Shown here in pieces: positions 10,763-20,907 of a DNA stretch of 64,000 nt. The first letter of the stretch is position 1. The number at the start of each line of letters is the position of its first letter. The stretch is from Mycolicibacterium aromaticivorans JS19b1 = JCM 16368. GTDB lineage: Bacteria; Actinomycetota; Actinomycetes; Mycobacteriales; Mycobacteriaceae. The position numbers and the translations under genes were made by a program. The notes beneath the pieces are model-generated. The model made no database searches. It worked only from the letters and a program-made list of their open reading frames with translations, and was not told the origin of the DNA. The stretch is taken from assembly GCF_000559085.1 (NCBI RefSeq), contig NZ_JALN02000001.1, positions 186,001 to 250,000 of the forward strand, given 5' to 3'.

Positions 10763-11814
10763 AGGTCGTCACCTCTCGGTCCGTTGCCAGTCGGGTCCTG
10801 CACCCCGTCCCCCTGTCGCCCACCGCCGGCCTGCACGGATGCAGCGGGTGGAGGGGAGGGCGGCGCGGTCACCGAATTTCGGGTGCGCACACCGTCAAGC
10901 GCTGCAGCCAGCTTGGCCGGGTCATGTAAAGGTGTACCAGGTCTGGTCACGTCGGCAAACTGAACTGAAGCTTCCAGCAGGCTTGCGGTACGCCGCAGTT
11001 GGTCACGCTCCCGGTCAGACGGGACGCGGGTGGCGTCGACCACGATCTCATGCACCGAGAAGCCCGGCGCATGCTGAGCGAGAACGTGCAGATGCCGCTC
11101 GGCGGAGAAACCGGCCGTCTCCCCCGGCTCGGCGGCCAGGTTCAGCACCAGCGCGCGGCGGGCGGTGGTCGCCTTCAGCGCGGCGGCCAGGTCCGGCACC
11201 AGCACGTGCGGGATCACACTGGTGAACCAGGAGCCCGGTCCCAGCACCACCAGATCGGCATGCATGATCGCGTCGACGGCCTGGCGGGTGGCCGGCGGGT
11301 CACCCGGCAGCAGACGCACCCGGCGGACCTTGCCCGGCGTCGTCGCGACGGCCACCTGACCGCGGATCACCCGGCTCATCCGGGGATCGCCCTCCAGTCC
11401 GGCGACATCGGCCTCGATCTGCAGCGCGATCGGGCACATCGGCAGCACCCTGCCTTTGACACCGAGGATGCGACCGAGCTCGTCGAGCGCGGCCACCGGA
11501 TCGGCCAGCAACTCGTTGAGGCCGGCCAGCATCAGGTTGCCGATCGGATGCCCGGCCAGTGCGCCGCTGCCGCCGAACCGGTGCTGGATGATGGTGGCCC
11601 ACAGCCGGCCGTGTGGACTGTCAGATGCCAACGCCGCCAACGCCATTCGCAGATCACCCGGCGGGATGATGTCTAGCTCGCTGCGCAGCCGTCCGGAGGA
11701 ACCACCGTCGTCGGCGACCGTGACCACCGCGGTGACGTGCGGTGTCAGCCGGCGTGCCGCGGACAGGGTCGCGTACAAACCGTGGCCACCGCCGAGGGCG
11801 ACGATGCGTGTCAT
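10753..11814 (-). CDS. yvcK: Gluconeogenesis/cell-shape factor YvcK (CuvA)
   Basis: 353-aa CofD-like nucleotide-sugar-binding protein. Seen: the start VALGGGHGL, the loop [25 protein letters not shown], and the [18 protein letters not shown] block. YvcK proteins bind UDP-sugars and link carbon status to cell-wall synthesis and shape; in mycobacteria the homologue is called CuvA. The last about 40 residues are Pro/Gly-rich and probably disordered. ATG 11814 overlaps the rapZ stop (ATGA), and its own stop overlaps the whiA start, indicating coupled translation. Confidence 0.95.
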   Translation of the reverse strand: MTRIVALGGGHGLYATLSAARRLTPHVTAVVTVADDGGSSGRLRSELDIIPPGDLRMALAALASDSPHGRLWATIIQHRFGGSGALAGHPIGNLMLAGLNELLADPVAALDELGRILGVKGRVLPMCPIALQIEADVAGLEGDPRMSRVIRGQVAVATTPGKVRRVRLLPGDPPATRQAVDAIMHADLVVLGPGSWFTSVIPHVLVPDLAAALKATTARRALVLNLAAEPGETAGFSAERHLHVLAQHAPGFSVHEIVVDATRVPSDRERDQLRRTASLLEASVQFADVTRPGTPLHDPAKLAAALDGVRTRNSVTAPPSPPPAASVQAGGGRQGDGVQDPTGNGPRGDDLWR

Positions 11815-12728
11815 TCGCGACCCAGATCGCGGTGCAGGACGCGAACAGTCAGGTGCTCGTGGCTCTCCAGCAGTCCGGCGAGTGCCTCGGCCATCGCCAC
11901 ACTGCGGTGCTTGCCGCCGGTGCAGCCGATGGCCACGGTCATGTAGCGCTTCCCCTCCCGGCTGTATCCCTCGACGACCAGCCTCAGCAGCTGATGGTAG
12001 GTCTGCAGGAACTCCGCGGCGCCCGGTTGGCCAAGGACGTAATCCCGGACCGCCGGGTGCTGGCCCGAGTGCGCCCGCAACTCGTCCACCCAGTGCGGGT
12101 TCGGCAGAAAGCGAACGTCCATCACCATGTCGGAGTCCATCGGCAGCCCGTACTTGAACCCGAACGATTCGACCGTGACGCTGATCTGCGCGACGGTCTG
12201 CCCCGCGAAGGCCCGTTCGATGCTCTCGCGCAGGCCGTGCACGGACAGGGTCGAGGTGTCGATGACCAGATCCGCCGACGCCCGCACCGGGGCCAGCATG
12301 GCCCGCTCGGCGGCAATGCCTTCGGCCAGGGTCTGGTTGCCCTGCAGCGGATGACTGCGCCGGTTGCTCTCGTAGCGGCGAACCAGGATGTCGTCAGAGG
12401 CCTCCATGAACAGGACCCGCGGATCGATTCCACGGGTCACCAGCTCGTTGCGTACCCAGTCCAGATCCCCGGTGAACCCACGGGACCGGACATCCATCAC
12501 CACCGCCAGCTGGGTGATCCGCGAGCCGGCCGCCAAGCCGAAGTCCACCATCCTGGCGATGAGTTCGGGCGGCAGATTGTCGGCGACGTACCAACCCAGG
12601 TCTTCGAGCACCTTGGCCGCGGTTCCCCGGCCTGCCCCGGACAGGCCGGTCACCAACACCACGTCGATACCTGAATCCTCGCCGGTGTGGCCGGTGTGCA
12701 TCTCTTCGCCTGTGCTGTGCTCTGTCAT
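11811..12728 (-). CDS. rapZ: RNase adapter protein RapZ
   Basis: 305-aa P-loop protein of the RapZ (YvcJ) family. Seen: the Walker A variant [10 protein letters not shown] (Arg where Lys is usual, which I recall is typical of actinobacterial members), [20 protein letters not shown], the C-terminal domain [11 protein letters not shown] and [12 protein letters not shown]. In E. coli RapZ controls GlmS synthesis by steering RNase E to an sRNA and binds glucosamine-6-phosphate; that mechanism is not established in mycobacteria. ATGA overlaps on both sides join it to uvrC and yvcK. Confidence 0.95.
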   Translation of the reverse strand: MTEHSTGEEMHTGHTGEDSGIDVVLVTGLSGAGRGTAAKVLEDLGWYVADNLPPELIARMVDFGLAAGSRITQLAVVMDVRSRGFTGDLDWVRNELVTRGIDPRVLFMEASDDILVRRYESNRRSHPLQGNQTLAEGIAAERAMLAPVRASADLVIDTSTLSVHGLRESIERAFAGQTVAQISVTVESFGFKYGLPMDSDMVMDVRFLPNPHWVDELRAHSGQHPAVRDYVLGQPGAAEFLQTYHQLLRLVVEGYSREGKRYMTVAIGCTGGKHRSVAMAEALAGLLESHEHLTVRVLHRDLGRE

Positions 12729-14725
12729 CGGGTCGCCTGTTCAGCAGACTGATCTTTGCCGACCGGATCTTCCGGTGCAGCCGATACCGGCGAATCCACT
12801 GTCACCCCTAGCGCTTCCAGCACCGCGGCGGCGGTCGCGGTGCCGATGCCCGGCACCGTGATGATCTCCTCGACACTGGCCTGGCGCAGTCGGGCCAGCG
12901 ACCCGAAATGGCTCACCAGCGCCTTGCGCCGGATCTCCCCGAGCCCCGGCACCGAGTCCAGCGCCGACGCCGTCATCCGCTTGGAGCGCTTACTGCGGTG
13001 GTACGCGATGGCGAAGCGGTGGGCTTCGTCGCGGACCCGCTGCAGCAGGTAAAGCCCTTCACTGTTCCTCGGGAGGATGAGCGGTTCCGCTTCGGCGGGG
13101 ACCCACACCTCCTCGAGGCGCTTGGCCAGACCGATCACGGCGACATCGGCGACGCCGAGGTCGTCGAGCACCGCCTGGGCGGCGTTGACCTGGGGAGCGC
13201 CCCCGTCGACGACGTAGAGGTTGGGCGGGTAGGCGAACTTGCGCGACTTGCCCTCCGGGGCCAACTCGTCAAGGGGCTGCTGTTGTTCATGGACATGGCG
13301 CGCGAACCGCCGCCGCGTCACCTCGGCGATCGAGGCGACGTCGTCGGAGCGGCCCTCACCCGCGGCCTCCCGGATGGCGAAGTGCCGGTAGTCGGACTTG
13401 CGCGGCAGACCGTCCTCGAACACCACCATGGAGGCCACCACATCGGTGCCCTGCACATGGCTGATGTCGACGCACTCGATGCGCAGCGGCGCATCGGCCA
13501 GTCCCAGTGATTCCTGAATATTCTGCAGCGCAGCAGATCTCGCGGTGAAGTCGCCGGCCCGCTTGAGCTTGTGCTGCTGCAACGCCTCTTTGGCGTTACG
13601 GTGCACCGTCTCGGCCAGCGCCTTCTTGTCGCCGCGTCGCGGCACCCGCAGTGCCACCCGCGAACCGCGCAACCCGGACAGCCAGTCGGCCAGCTCATCG
13701 GCGTTGGGCGGCAGGCACGGCACCAGCACTTCGCGCGGCACCGGATTGGTGGATTCGTCTGCGGCACCGCCCAATTCGGCCTGGTCACCATAGAACTGGG
13801 TAAGGAACTGCTCGACCAGCCGCCCTTCGGCCGATTCGCCGGGGTCGGAGGGCTTTTCGACGACCCAGCCGCGCTGGCCACGCACCCGTCCGCCCCGGAC
13901 GTGGAAGACCTGCACGGCGGCCTCCAGATCGTCGTCGGCGAACGCGACGACGTCGGCGTCTGTACCGTCCCCGAGCACCACGGCCTGCTTCTCCAGCGCC
14001 CGCTTGAGGGCGGCGATGTCATCGCGCAACCGGGCGGCGCGCTCGAAGTTCAATTCGGCGGACGCCGCGTTCATCTCCAATTCGAGTTCGCGGGCGAAAC
14101 GGTCGGTCTTGCCGGACAGGAAGTCGCAGAAGTCCAGGACGATCTTGCGGTGTTCCTCGGCGCTGACCCTTCCGACGCACGGCGCCGAGCACTTGTCGAT
14201 GTATCCCAGCAGGCACGGACGCTCGATCTGGCTGTGCCGCTTGAATACTCCGGCCGAACAGGTGCGGGCGGGAAAGACTCGGGTGAGCAGGTCGAGGGTT
14301 TCGCGGATGGCCCAGGCATGCGAATACGGGCCGAAATAACGCACGCCCTTGCGGCGCGGACCGCGGTAGACCGACAGGCGCGGATACTCTTCGTTGAGGG
14401 TGACGGCCAGCACCGGATAGGACTTGTCGTCGCGGTAGCGGACGTTGAACCGCGGATCGAACTCCTTGATCCAGTTGTATTCCAGCTGCAGGGCTTCGAC
14501 CTCGGTGTTGACCACCGTCCACTCGACCTTGGCCGCGGTGGTCACCATCTGGCGGGTGCGTGGATGCAGGGCGGAGATGTCCTGGAAGTACGACGTCAGC
14601 CGGGGCCGCAGGCTTTTGGCCTTGCCGACATAGATCACCCGGCCATGCGGATCTCGGAATCGGTAAACACCAGGTTCCACCGGAATGGACCCGGGCGCCG
14701 GGCGGTACGTCGACGGGTCGGGCAC
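12725..14725 (-). CDS. uvrC: Excinuclease ABC subunit C
   Basis: 666-aa dual nuclease of UvrABC nucleotide excision repair. Seen: the N-terminal GIY-YIG domain ([20 protein letters not shown]), [11 protein letters not shown], the Cys-rich segment ARTCSAGVF...[15 protein letters not shown], the UVR motif region ([17 protein letters not shown]), the RNase H-like C-terminal nuclease ([26 protein letters not shown]) and tandem HhH motifs ([23 protein letters not shown]). The frame is open to 14974, but that extension lies antisense to the GNAT gene. GTG 14725 gives [13 protein letters not shown] and lies 7 nt after TAACCT; GTG 14731 is the alternative. Confidence 0.97.
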   Translation of the reverse strand: MPDPSTYRPAPGSIPVEPGVYRFRDPHGRVIYVGKAKSLRPRLTSYFQDISALHPRTRQMVTTAAKVEWTVVNTEVEALQLEYNWIKEFDPRFNVRYRDDKSYPVLAVTLNEEYPRLSVYRGPRRKGVRYFGPYSHAWAIRETLDLLTRVFPARTCSAGVFKRHSQIERPCLLGYIDKCSAPCVGRVSAEEHRKIVLDFCDFLSGKTDRFARELELEMNAASAELNFERAARLRDDIAALKRALEKQAVVLGDGTDADVVAFADDDLEAAVQVFHVRGGRVRGQRGWVVEKPSDPGESAEGRLVEQFLTQFYGDQAELGGAADESTNPVPREVLVPCLPPNADELADWLSGLRGSRVALRVPRRGDKKALAETVHRNAKEALQQHKLKRAGDFTARSAALQNIQESLGLADAPLRIECVDISHVQGTDVVASMVVFEDGLPRKSDYRHFAIREAAGEGRSDDVASIAEVTRRRFARHVHEQQQPLDELAPEGKSRKFAYPPNLYVVDGGAPQVNAAQAVLDDLGVADVAVIGLAKRLEEVWVPAEAEPLILPRNSEGLYLLQRVRDEAHRFAIAYHRSKRSKRMTASALDSVPGLGEIRRKALVSHFGSLARLRQASVEEIITVPGIGTATAAAVLEALGVTVDSPVSAAPEDPVGKDQSAEQATR

Positions 14726-14732
14726 GTCCACA

Positions 14733-14738
14733 AGGTTA
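14733..14738 (-). promoter_or_regulatory. Predicted -10 element of uvrC operon (leaderless)
   Basis: The minus strand reads TAACCT, 7 nt before GTG 14725. It faces the GNAT -10 (14759-14764) in a divergent gap of under 50 bp. No mycobacterial LexA box (TCGAAC-N4-GTTCGA) is visible here. Confidence 0.45.
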
Positions 14739-14758
14739 GTCCGAGCGCCGACAGGCAC

Positions 14759-14764
14759 TACCGT
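14759..14764 (+). promoter_or_regulatory. Predicted -10 element of the GNAT gene (leaderless)
   Basis: TACCGT, 7 nt before GTG 14772. It supports 14772 over the in-frame GTG at 14766, which sits too close to the hexamer. Confidence 0.4.
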
Positions 14765-14771
14765 CGTGGGC

Positions 14772-15222
14772 GTGCCAGCAGCGCGCATCACTCGTCTCAC
14801 CGAGTCGGACTGGGAACAGTTCGCCGAGTTGAGGCTGCGCGCACTCACCGAGACGTTTGGGACGACCGACACGCAGTACCTCATCGAGGCGCGCTTCACC
14901 GCGCCCGACTGGCGCCGGCGGCTGCGGGACCATGCGCAGTTCGTGGCGATGCTGGACGGCAGGCCCGTCGGCATGGTCGCCGCCTACCAGGAGAGCGCTC
15001 AGGCGGCGTACGTGTACTCCCTGTGGCTCGAGCCTGCCGCACGCGGGCACGGGCTGGCCCGCAGACTGGTGGCCGCCGCGGTGGACTGGGCCCGCAGGCG
15101 CGGGGCACGCACCGCGACTCTGCGGATGGCGCCCGACAACAGCGCGGCGCGAACGGTCTACGAAAGCCTGGGGTTCACCGAGGTGCCGAATTGTGGGGCC
15201 ACCGGCGAAGTGGTGATGAGAC

Positions 15223-15236
<14 letters not shown>
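14772..15236 (+). CDS. GNAT family N-acetyltransferase
   Basis: 154 aa, a single GNAT domain. Seen: an N-terminal [21 protein letters not shown], the acetyl-CoA pyrophosphate-binding loop in [17 protein letters not shown] (motif A, R-x-x-G-x-G/A type), and the motif B region [16 protein letters not shown]. Substrate unknown. Divergent from uvrC with about 45 bp between the starts. Its last 14 nt overlap the 3' end of the convergent PH-domain gene (15223-15236). Confidence 0.9.
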
Positions 15237-16163
<927 letters not shown>

Positions 16164-16197
16164 TCACTCGCTCCGCAAGCGTCGCTCGTGGCGCTCA

Positions 16198-17469
16198 CTA
16201 CAGGGCCCCGCCCAAATCACCGGGAACAACCTGGTCGTAGTCATCGAGGCCGGTCAGATCGTGACCCATCCGGTCGCGCTTGGTCATCAGGTAGCGAATG
16301 TTCTCGGCGTTCGCCCGCACCGGCAGCGGCACCCGCTCGATGATGTGCAGCCCATAGCCGTCCAAGCCGACCCGCTTGGCCGGGTTGTTGGTCAGCAGCC
16401 GCATCGAGCGCACACCGAGGTCCACCAAGATCTGCGCGCCGATCCCGTAGTCGCGCGCGTCGGCAGGCAAGCCGAGCTCCAGGTTGGCGTCGACGGTGTC
16501 GGCGCCGGCGTCCTGCAGCTGGTAGGCCTGCAGCTTGTGCATCAGACCGATGCCCCGGCCCTCGTGGCCGCGCATGTAGAGCACGATCCCGCGACCCTCA
16601 CGCGCGACCATTGCCAGTGCGGCGTCCAGCTGGGGGCCGCAGTCGCAGCGCCGCGAACCGAACACGTCACCGGTCAGGCACTCGGAGTGGACTCGCACCA
16701 GCACGTCGTGGCCGTCATTCTCCGGGCCGCTGATGTCACCCTTGACCAGGGCGACGTGCTCCACCTCTTCGTACATGCTGGAGTAGCCGACGGCACGGAA
16801 CTCGCCATGGCGGGTGGGGATACGGGCCTCGGCGATGCGCTCGATGTGCTTTTCGTGCTTGCGCCGCCACTCGATCAGATCGGCGATGGAGATCAGGGCC
16901 AGGTCGTGCTCGTCGGCGAACACCCGCAACTCGTCGGTCTGGGCCATCGAACCGTCGTCCTTTTGGCTGACGATCTCGCAGATCGCGCCGGCCGGCTGCA
17001 GACCGGCCAACCGGGCCAGGTCGACAGCGGCTTCGGTGTGGCCGGGGCGGCGCAGCACGCCACCGTCCTTGGCGCGCAACGGAACTACGTGACCAGGCTT
17101 GGTGAAGTCCTCCGAGACACTGCCCGGGTCGGCCAACAACCGCATCGTCGTCGCCCGATCGGCGGCCGAAATGCCAGTTCCCACACCATGTTTGGCGTCG
17201 ACGGTGACGGTGTACGCGGTGCCGTGCTTGTCCTGGTTGACCGCATACATGGGCAGCAGCCCCAGCTTGTCGCAGATCTCGCCGGACAGCGGCACACACA
17301 GGTAGCCCGAGGTGTAGCGGACCATGAACGCGACCAACTCCGGCGTCGCCTTCTCGGCGGCGAAGATCAGGTCACCCTCGTTCTCGCGGTCCTCGTCATC
17401 GATGACGACGACGGCCTTGCCGGCCGCGATATCGGCGACCGCCCGTTCGACGGTGTCCAGCCTCGTCAT
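16198..17469 (-). CDS. ribBA: Bifunctional 3,4-DHBP synthase / GTP cyclohydrolase II
   Basis: 423 aa, called ribA2 in M. tuberculosis. The N-terminal half (about 1-200) makes 3,4-dihydroxy-2-butanone 4-phosphate: metal-binding [11 protein letters not shown] and [16 protein letters not shown]. The C-terminal half is GTP cyclohydrolase II: zinc cysteines in [30 protein letters not shown] and the catalytic RLLTNNPAK. Both active sites look intact, so it feeds both branches of riboflavin synthesis. A CAAGG Shine-Dalgarno sequence precedes ATG 17469. Confidence 0.98.
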   Translation of the reverse strand: MTRLDTVERAVADIAAGKAVVVIDDEDRENEGDLIFAAEKATPELVAFMVRYTSGYLCVPLSGEICDKLGLLPMYAVNQDKHGTAYTVTVDAKHGVGTGISAADRATTMRLLADPGSVSEDFTKPGHVVPLRAKDGGVLRRPGHTEAAVDLARLAGLQPAGAICEIVSQKDDGSMAQTDELRVFADEHDLALISIADLIEWRRKHEKHIERIAEARIPTRHGEFRAVGYSSMYEEVEHVALVKGDISGPENDGHDVLVRVHSECLTGDVFGSRRCDCGPQLDAALAMVAREGRGIVLYMRGHEGRGIGLMHKLQAYQLQDAGADTVDANLELGLPADARDYGIGAQILVDLGVRSMRLLTNNPAKRVGLDGYGLHIIERVPLPVRANAENIRYLMTKRDRMGHDLTGLDDYDQVVPGDLGGAL

Positions 17470-17891
17470 CCTTGCCGCCTACCCCTGTCCAATGTTGCTG
17501 CTACCAGACAGTATGAACCACCTGCGGCGCGTGATTATTGCCCGTCCTGTTGAGCGGTCCGCTCACTCGGCTGCCGGCCGTTCGAGAGTCCGGTATGCGC
17601 AGGCCAGAGGCGTGGTGTGACGTACGTGACAGGACAGATCCGAGGGGTGAGCAGCCGATGCACTCTGGCCGCGGCCGCCCCCTCGACGCCCCGCACAGCC
17701 CGCCGGGCGATCGCGCATATGTCCGGCAGTCGTACCCACCGCGAGGAGTGCGGTGAAGGAACCCGGCCCTAGGTGGATGTGCTCGGCGTTCCGCCGCCGC
17801 GGGCTGGCGGAGTGGACGTCCCGGGGCGGGCTGGACGCATGGCCACGATCAAACCCGCGCCCCTCCGCGAAACCACTGACGCACCAACGCC
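17470..17891. other. 422-bp gap upstream of ribBA, no confident gene
   Basis: The ribBA 5' region. On the minus strand TACTGT (17508-17513) is a plausible -10, giving a leader of about 30 nt. A weak inverted repeat TCCGCC/GGCGGA (17790-17795 / 17806-17811, 10-nt loop) follows the end of the repeat-protein gene and could help termination. The only long frame (minus strand, 113 codons, ending near 17563) has the Arg/Pro/His-rich composition of a GC shadow. I see no RFN (FMN riboswitch) consensus. Confidence 0.5.
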
Positions 17892-20672
17892 TTAGAACGT
17901 CCACGACTTCGTTGCGTTGCTCAGCGTGGCCTGGACCACACCGTTGACGACGTTGTAGTAACCGTCGTAAACAGTGAGGGTGACTGTCTTTCCGGAGTAG
18001 TTGGTGGTCGCGGACTGGGCGTTTATCGAACTGGTTCCGAGGCTCTGCTGATTGCCTAAGTAGACGAAGTTGAACCCGCTGGTGATGGTGTACCCGGCAC
18101 CTCCGGAATACGCACTGCCACCGGAATTGTCCCCATCCGCGTCATAGACGGCGATAGATGTCACCGTCGGAGACAGACCGAAGAAGCTCGCCGTGGTACC
18201 CCCGGAGATCGTCGGCGCGCTGTTGACCGCATAGATCGGCACTGTCACGAGCACACCGGTGCTGCCTCCGAATCCGTCGCTGACTGTCACGGTGAACGTC
18301 TGGTTCTTGGCGCTGGCAGCCGCCCCGACCTTCGCGGCCGCGTGGCGGGTAGCCGTCGGTATGTCGGCGGTATAGGTGAAACTTCCGTCCGAGCCGAAGC
18401 TCACAGAAGCCCCGCTGGCCAACCCACTGGCGCTATAGGTGAGCGTGTCACCGTCTGCGTCGCTCGCCGTGATCTTCCCGGTGCTCGTCTGAACGGTTCC
18501 GCTCAGGGTTCCGACTGTCGGCGCCGTGGTAAGAGTCGCTGAAGGTGCGTTGTTGGCGATCGTGGGTGTGACCGCCAGATCCAGGCTGACCGTGCGGCCA
18601 TTGACGTCGGTGGCGATCACGGTGACCACGTCACCGGCCGACGTGGTGTGGCCCAGGCTCGAGTTGCGGGTGTAGGTGAACGTGCCGGTGGCCGGGTCGA
18701 ACGATGTCACGGTGCCCTTGGCCGGAGCCGCGCCCAGGCTGTAGGTGAACATTCCGGCGTCGTTGGCCGGGGCCGGCACCGAACCGGTGACGACGTTCAC
18801 CGTCGAGGTGTTGACGTTGGCCGGGGTGATCGAGGTGGTGTTGGGCACCGTGACCGTCGTGATCGTGTTGCCGCCATGGCCGTCGGACAACTGCACCTGG
18901 AAGTTCTGCGAGGTGCCTGCCGTCGACGTCGAGACGTAGGTGAACGCGCCCGTCGACTGGTCGAGGGTGACAACACCGCCGTTGCCGGAACCGTTCTTGG
19001 TATAGGCGGAGTTGCCTATGACGCTGTTGACCGACGAGTTGACAAGCGAATAGGTCAACGTGTCACCGTCGGCGTCGCTGCCTCCCACGGTGCCCCGCAC
19101 CACGCCCAGCGCATCGGCGCCGCTGTTCGAAGGGGACGCGGTCGGGGCGCTGTTCACCGTGGAGACGATCTTGATCTGGAAGGTCAGCGTGTACGGCGCG
19201 CCGTCCACCGTAGTCACCGGTATCTGTACGGTGTCGGACTGGCCGGCAGCGCCCGCGTGGAAGTACGCGGTGCCCGGAAGCGTGGCCGTATAGGTGTATC
19301 CACCGCCGTACGTGTTGATCGTCACCAGAGCGCCCCATGCCGAGGTGTAGGTATTCCCGTCCGCGGGCTGGAAACTCACCGCGTTGCCGTTCTCGTCGAC
19401 CGCGCTGAACGATCCGTTCGCGTACTCGGAGCGGGTGCTGGCGCTGCCCAGATCAATGGTGTAGGGGGTCCCGGAGTTGTACTGCGTGCCGACCGTGAAG
19501 GTCTGCAGGGCGGCCGTCTCCTGGAAGCGCTTGTATAAGCCGACCAGGACCACGTACGTCACGACTGTGAACGGGTTCACCTGGGCGGCAGTCCACGTCG
19601 GCAAAGTTTGGTTGAACGCCTCTGCCGGGCTGCTGTACACGCCACCGCCCAAGGCGACAGAAGCGGCAATCTTTGTTTCGAGACTGGTGGAGTCGGTGAG
19701 GTCGGCCCTGGTGACCGTCGCCCCGGTGGTCGTCTTGATGACATCGATCTCGATCTGGGCCGGGTCATAAGTGCCATTCAGCATGTCCGTCAATGCCGTT
19801 GCCGTCCCGGCTACGGCGGCACCCATGATCTTGTACGGCGTGATGATTCCGAAAGTGCCCGCCCCGGGGGCGATGGTGAACGGCGGCACGACCCGGTTCA
19901 GGAGGTCGCCCCACGCGTTGAGGGTGTCACTGAAGGTATAGGTGGGGATCGCCGACGTCACGAAGAGGTGCAGTACACCGATGAGATCGGGAACCCATCT
20001 AGCCGGACTGCCCGGGACCGCCGTCGCGACCAAGGAATTGAGCTGAGCGTCGGCGGCGTCGAGACTCTGATCGATCTGATAATTGGTCACCGCGACGAAG
20101 CTGTGCGGCAGCCCAGGCCAGCCGACCAGCCGGTCGAGCGCCCTCTGCACGGTGGCTACCCACGACGTGTTGTCTGGCGTCGCAGCAGCTGCGGTCGGCA
20201 CCGACGCCGCAGCGGCCGCCACCACCGAGGACGCGGCCGGAGCGGCCTTCGCCGTGGTTGCGGCCGCCTTGGCGACATTGAGCGGGCCGGCGGCCGGCGC
20301 GACCGTCGCGGAAGTTTGCAGGCTGGCCGAGGTGGCCGCGGTGGTTGCCGAGGTCGAACCGGGCACACTCGCGGCCGATGGGGAACGGACCGCCGCCGAC
20401 GATTGCTTACTTGAGGTCCGCTGACGCGCAGATCCGGCAACACCTTTGGATTTCGCGGGATTACTCGTCGAACTCGGTTTTGGTCCGGAATCCGAACCGC
20501 CGCCATCGGTGGCTGCCGACGCCACTCCTTGACCGGCGGCCACCGCCAGACCGATTCCCACGGCAGCAGCCATAATCCCGTTGCGGGCCGCGCGCTGCCG
20601 ATTGCGAGTCGCGGTTTTCCGGTGGCGAGCTTTCTGCTTGCGGTGGCGACCCACGCGTTTCTTGGAACTCAA
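17892..20672 (-). CDS. Large exported VCBS/cadherin-like repeat protein (paralogue A, 926 aa)
   Basis: Not assigned to a characterised protein. Architecture: residues 1-33 very basic (SSKKRVGRHRKQKARHRK...RAARNG), a hydrophobic export segment (about 34-54, MAAAVGIGLAVAAGQGVASA), an Ala/Ser/Thr/Pro-rich linker to about 170, and a conserved N-domain (TFSDTLNAWGDLLNRVVPPF ... VNPFTVVTYVVLVGLYKRFQE). Then come beta-sandwich modules with DADGDTLTYS and TVSDGFGGST signatures of VCBS/cadherin-like bacterial Ig repeats, and a C-terminal cap with LTVYDGYY. The DADGD loops could bind calcium. No LPXTG or C-terminal membrane helix is seen. The frame opens at 20735, but TTG 20672 is chosen: GGGAG lies 5 nt upstream and the alignment MSSKKRVGR matches both paralogues. 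Last of three tandem copies. Confidence 0.8.
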   Translation of the reverse strand: MSSKKRVGRHRKQKARHRKTATRNRQRAARNGIMAAAVGIGLAVAAGQGVASAATDGGGSDSGPKPSSTSNPAKSKGVAGSARQRTSSKQSSAAVRSPSAASVPGSTSATTAATSASLQTSATVAPAAGPLNVAKAAATTAKAAPAASSVVAAAAASVPTAAAATPDNTSWVATVQRALDRLVGWPGLPHSFVAVTNYQIDQSLDAADAQLNSLVATAVPGSPARWVPDLIGVLHLFVTSAIPTYTFSDTLNAWGDLLNRVVPPFTIAPGAGTFGIITPYKIMGAAVAGTATALTDMLNGTYDPAQIEIDVIKTTTGATVTRADLTDSTSLETKIAASVALGGGVYSSPAEAFNQTLPTWTAAQVNPFTVVTYVVLVGLYKRFQETAALQTFTVGTQYNSGTPYTIDLGSASTRSEYANGSFSAVDENGNAVSFQPADGNTYTSAWGALVTINTYGGGYTYTATLPGTAYFHAGAAGQSDTVQIPVTTVDGAPYTLTFQIKIVSTVNSAPTASPSNSGADALGVVRGTVGGSDADGDTLTYSLVNSSVNSVIGNSAYTKNGSGNGGVVTLDQSTGAFTYVSTSTAGTSQNFQVQLSDGHGGNTITTVTVPNTTSITPANVNTSTVNVVTGSVPAPANDAGMFTYSLGAAPAKGTVTSFDPATGTFTYTRNSSLGHTTSAGDVVTVIATDVNGRTVSLDLAVTPTIANNAPSATLTTAPTVGTLSGTVQTSTGKITASDADGDTLTYSASGLASGASVSFGSDGSFTYTADIPTATRHAAAKVGAAASAKNQTFTVTVSDGFGGSTGVLVTVPIYAVNSAPTISGGTTASFFGLSPTVTSIAVYDADGDNSGGSAYSGGAGYTITSGFNFVYLGNQQSLGTSSINAQSATTNYSGKTVTLTVYDGYYNVVNGVVQATLSNATKSWTF

Positions 20673-20907
20673 CGACTCTCCCGACCGCGTCGCTACGTGA
20701 CCATCTGGCAACGTATCACGCTGACGGTTGTTCAACCAAAGCTTGCGACAATCAAGCTTTATATATGTAGTTCAACAGTATGTTTGGCGAGACCACGCGG
20801 GTTCTCACCGCCCTACGGCGCCAACTTTGGGAAATACAGCAAATAAACAGCAAATTCACAACGAAGCGCACCGTGTGGCACATGCCGGGTCCCGATCCGA
20901 GCAACCG
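20673..20907. promoter_or_regulatory. AT-rich upstream region of repeat-protein gene A
   Basis: 235 bp between the stop of gene B and the start of gene A, clearly richer in A/T than its surroundings (for example tttatatatgtag at 20759-20771). On the coding strand it has a TTTGCTGTTTATTTGCTG stretch near 20850, an element TGATACGTTGCC (20708-20719 region) related to elements upstream of genes B and C, GTCACGTAGCGACGCGG, then the GGGAG SD and the TTG start. Probably holds a separate promoter for A. Confidence 0.5.

Noticed and set aside
14726..14771. LexA/SOS box in the uvrC-GNAT gap
   Set aside because: No TCGAAC-N4-GTTCGA-like palindrome; the gap is filled by the two -10 hexamers.
14732..14974. 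N-terminal extension of uvrC
   Set aside because: It lies antisense to the GNAT gene and adds a Ser/Arg-rich stretch not found in UvrC.
17470..17560. FMN riboswitch upstream of ribBA (and of ribC at 28633-28762)
   Set aside because: No RFN consensus segments seen; the ribC start appears leaderless.
17563..17904. 113-codon minus-strand frame downstream of repeat-protein gene A
   Set aside because: Arg/Pro/His-rich composition, no SD, overlaps the end of gene A, no recognisable domain; it looks like a GC-driven shadow.
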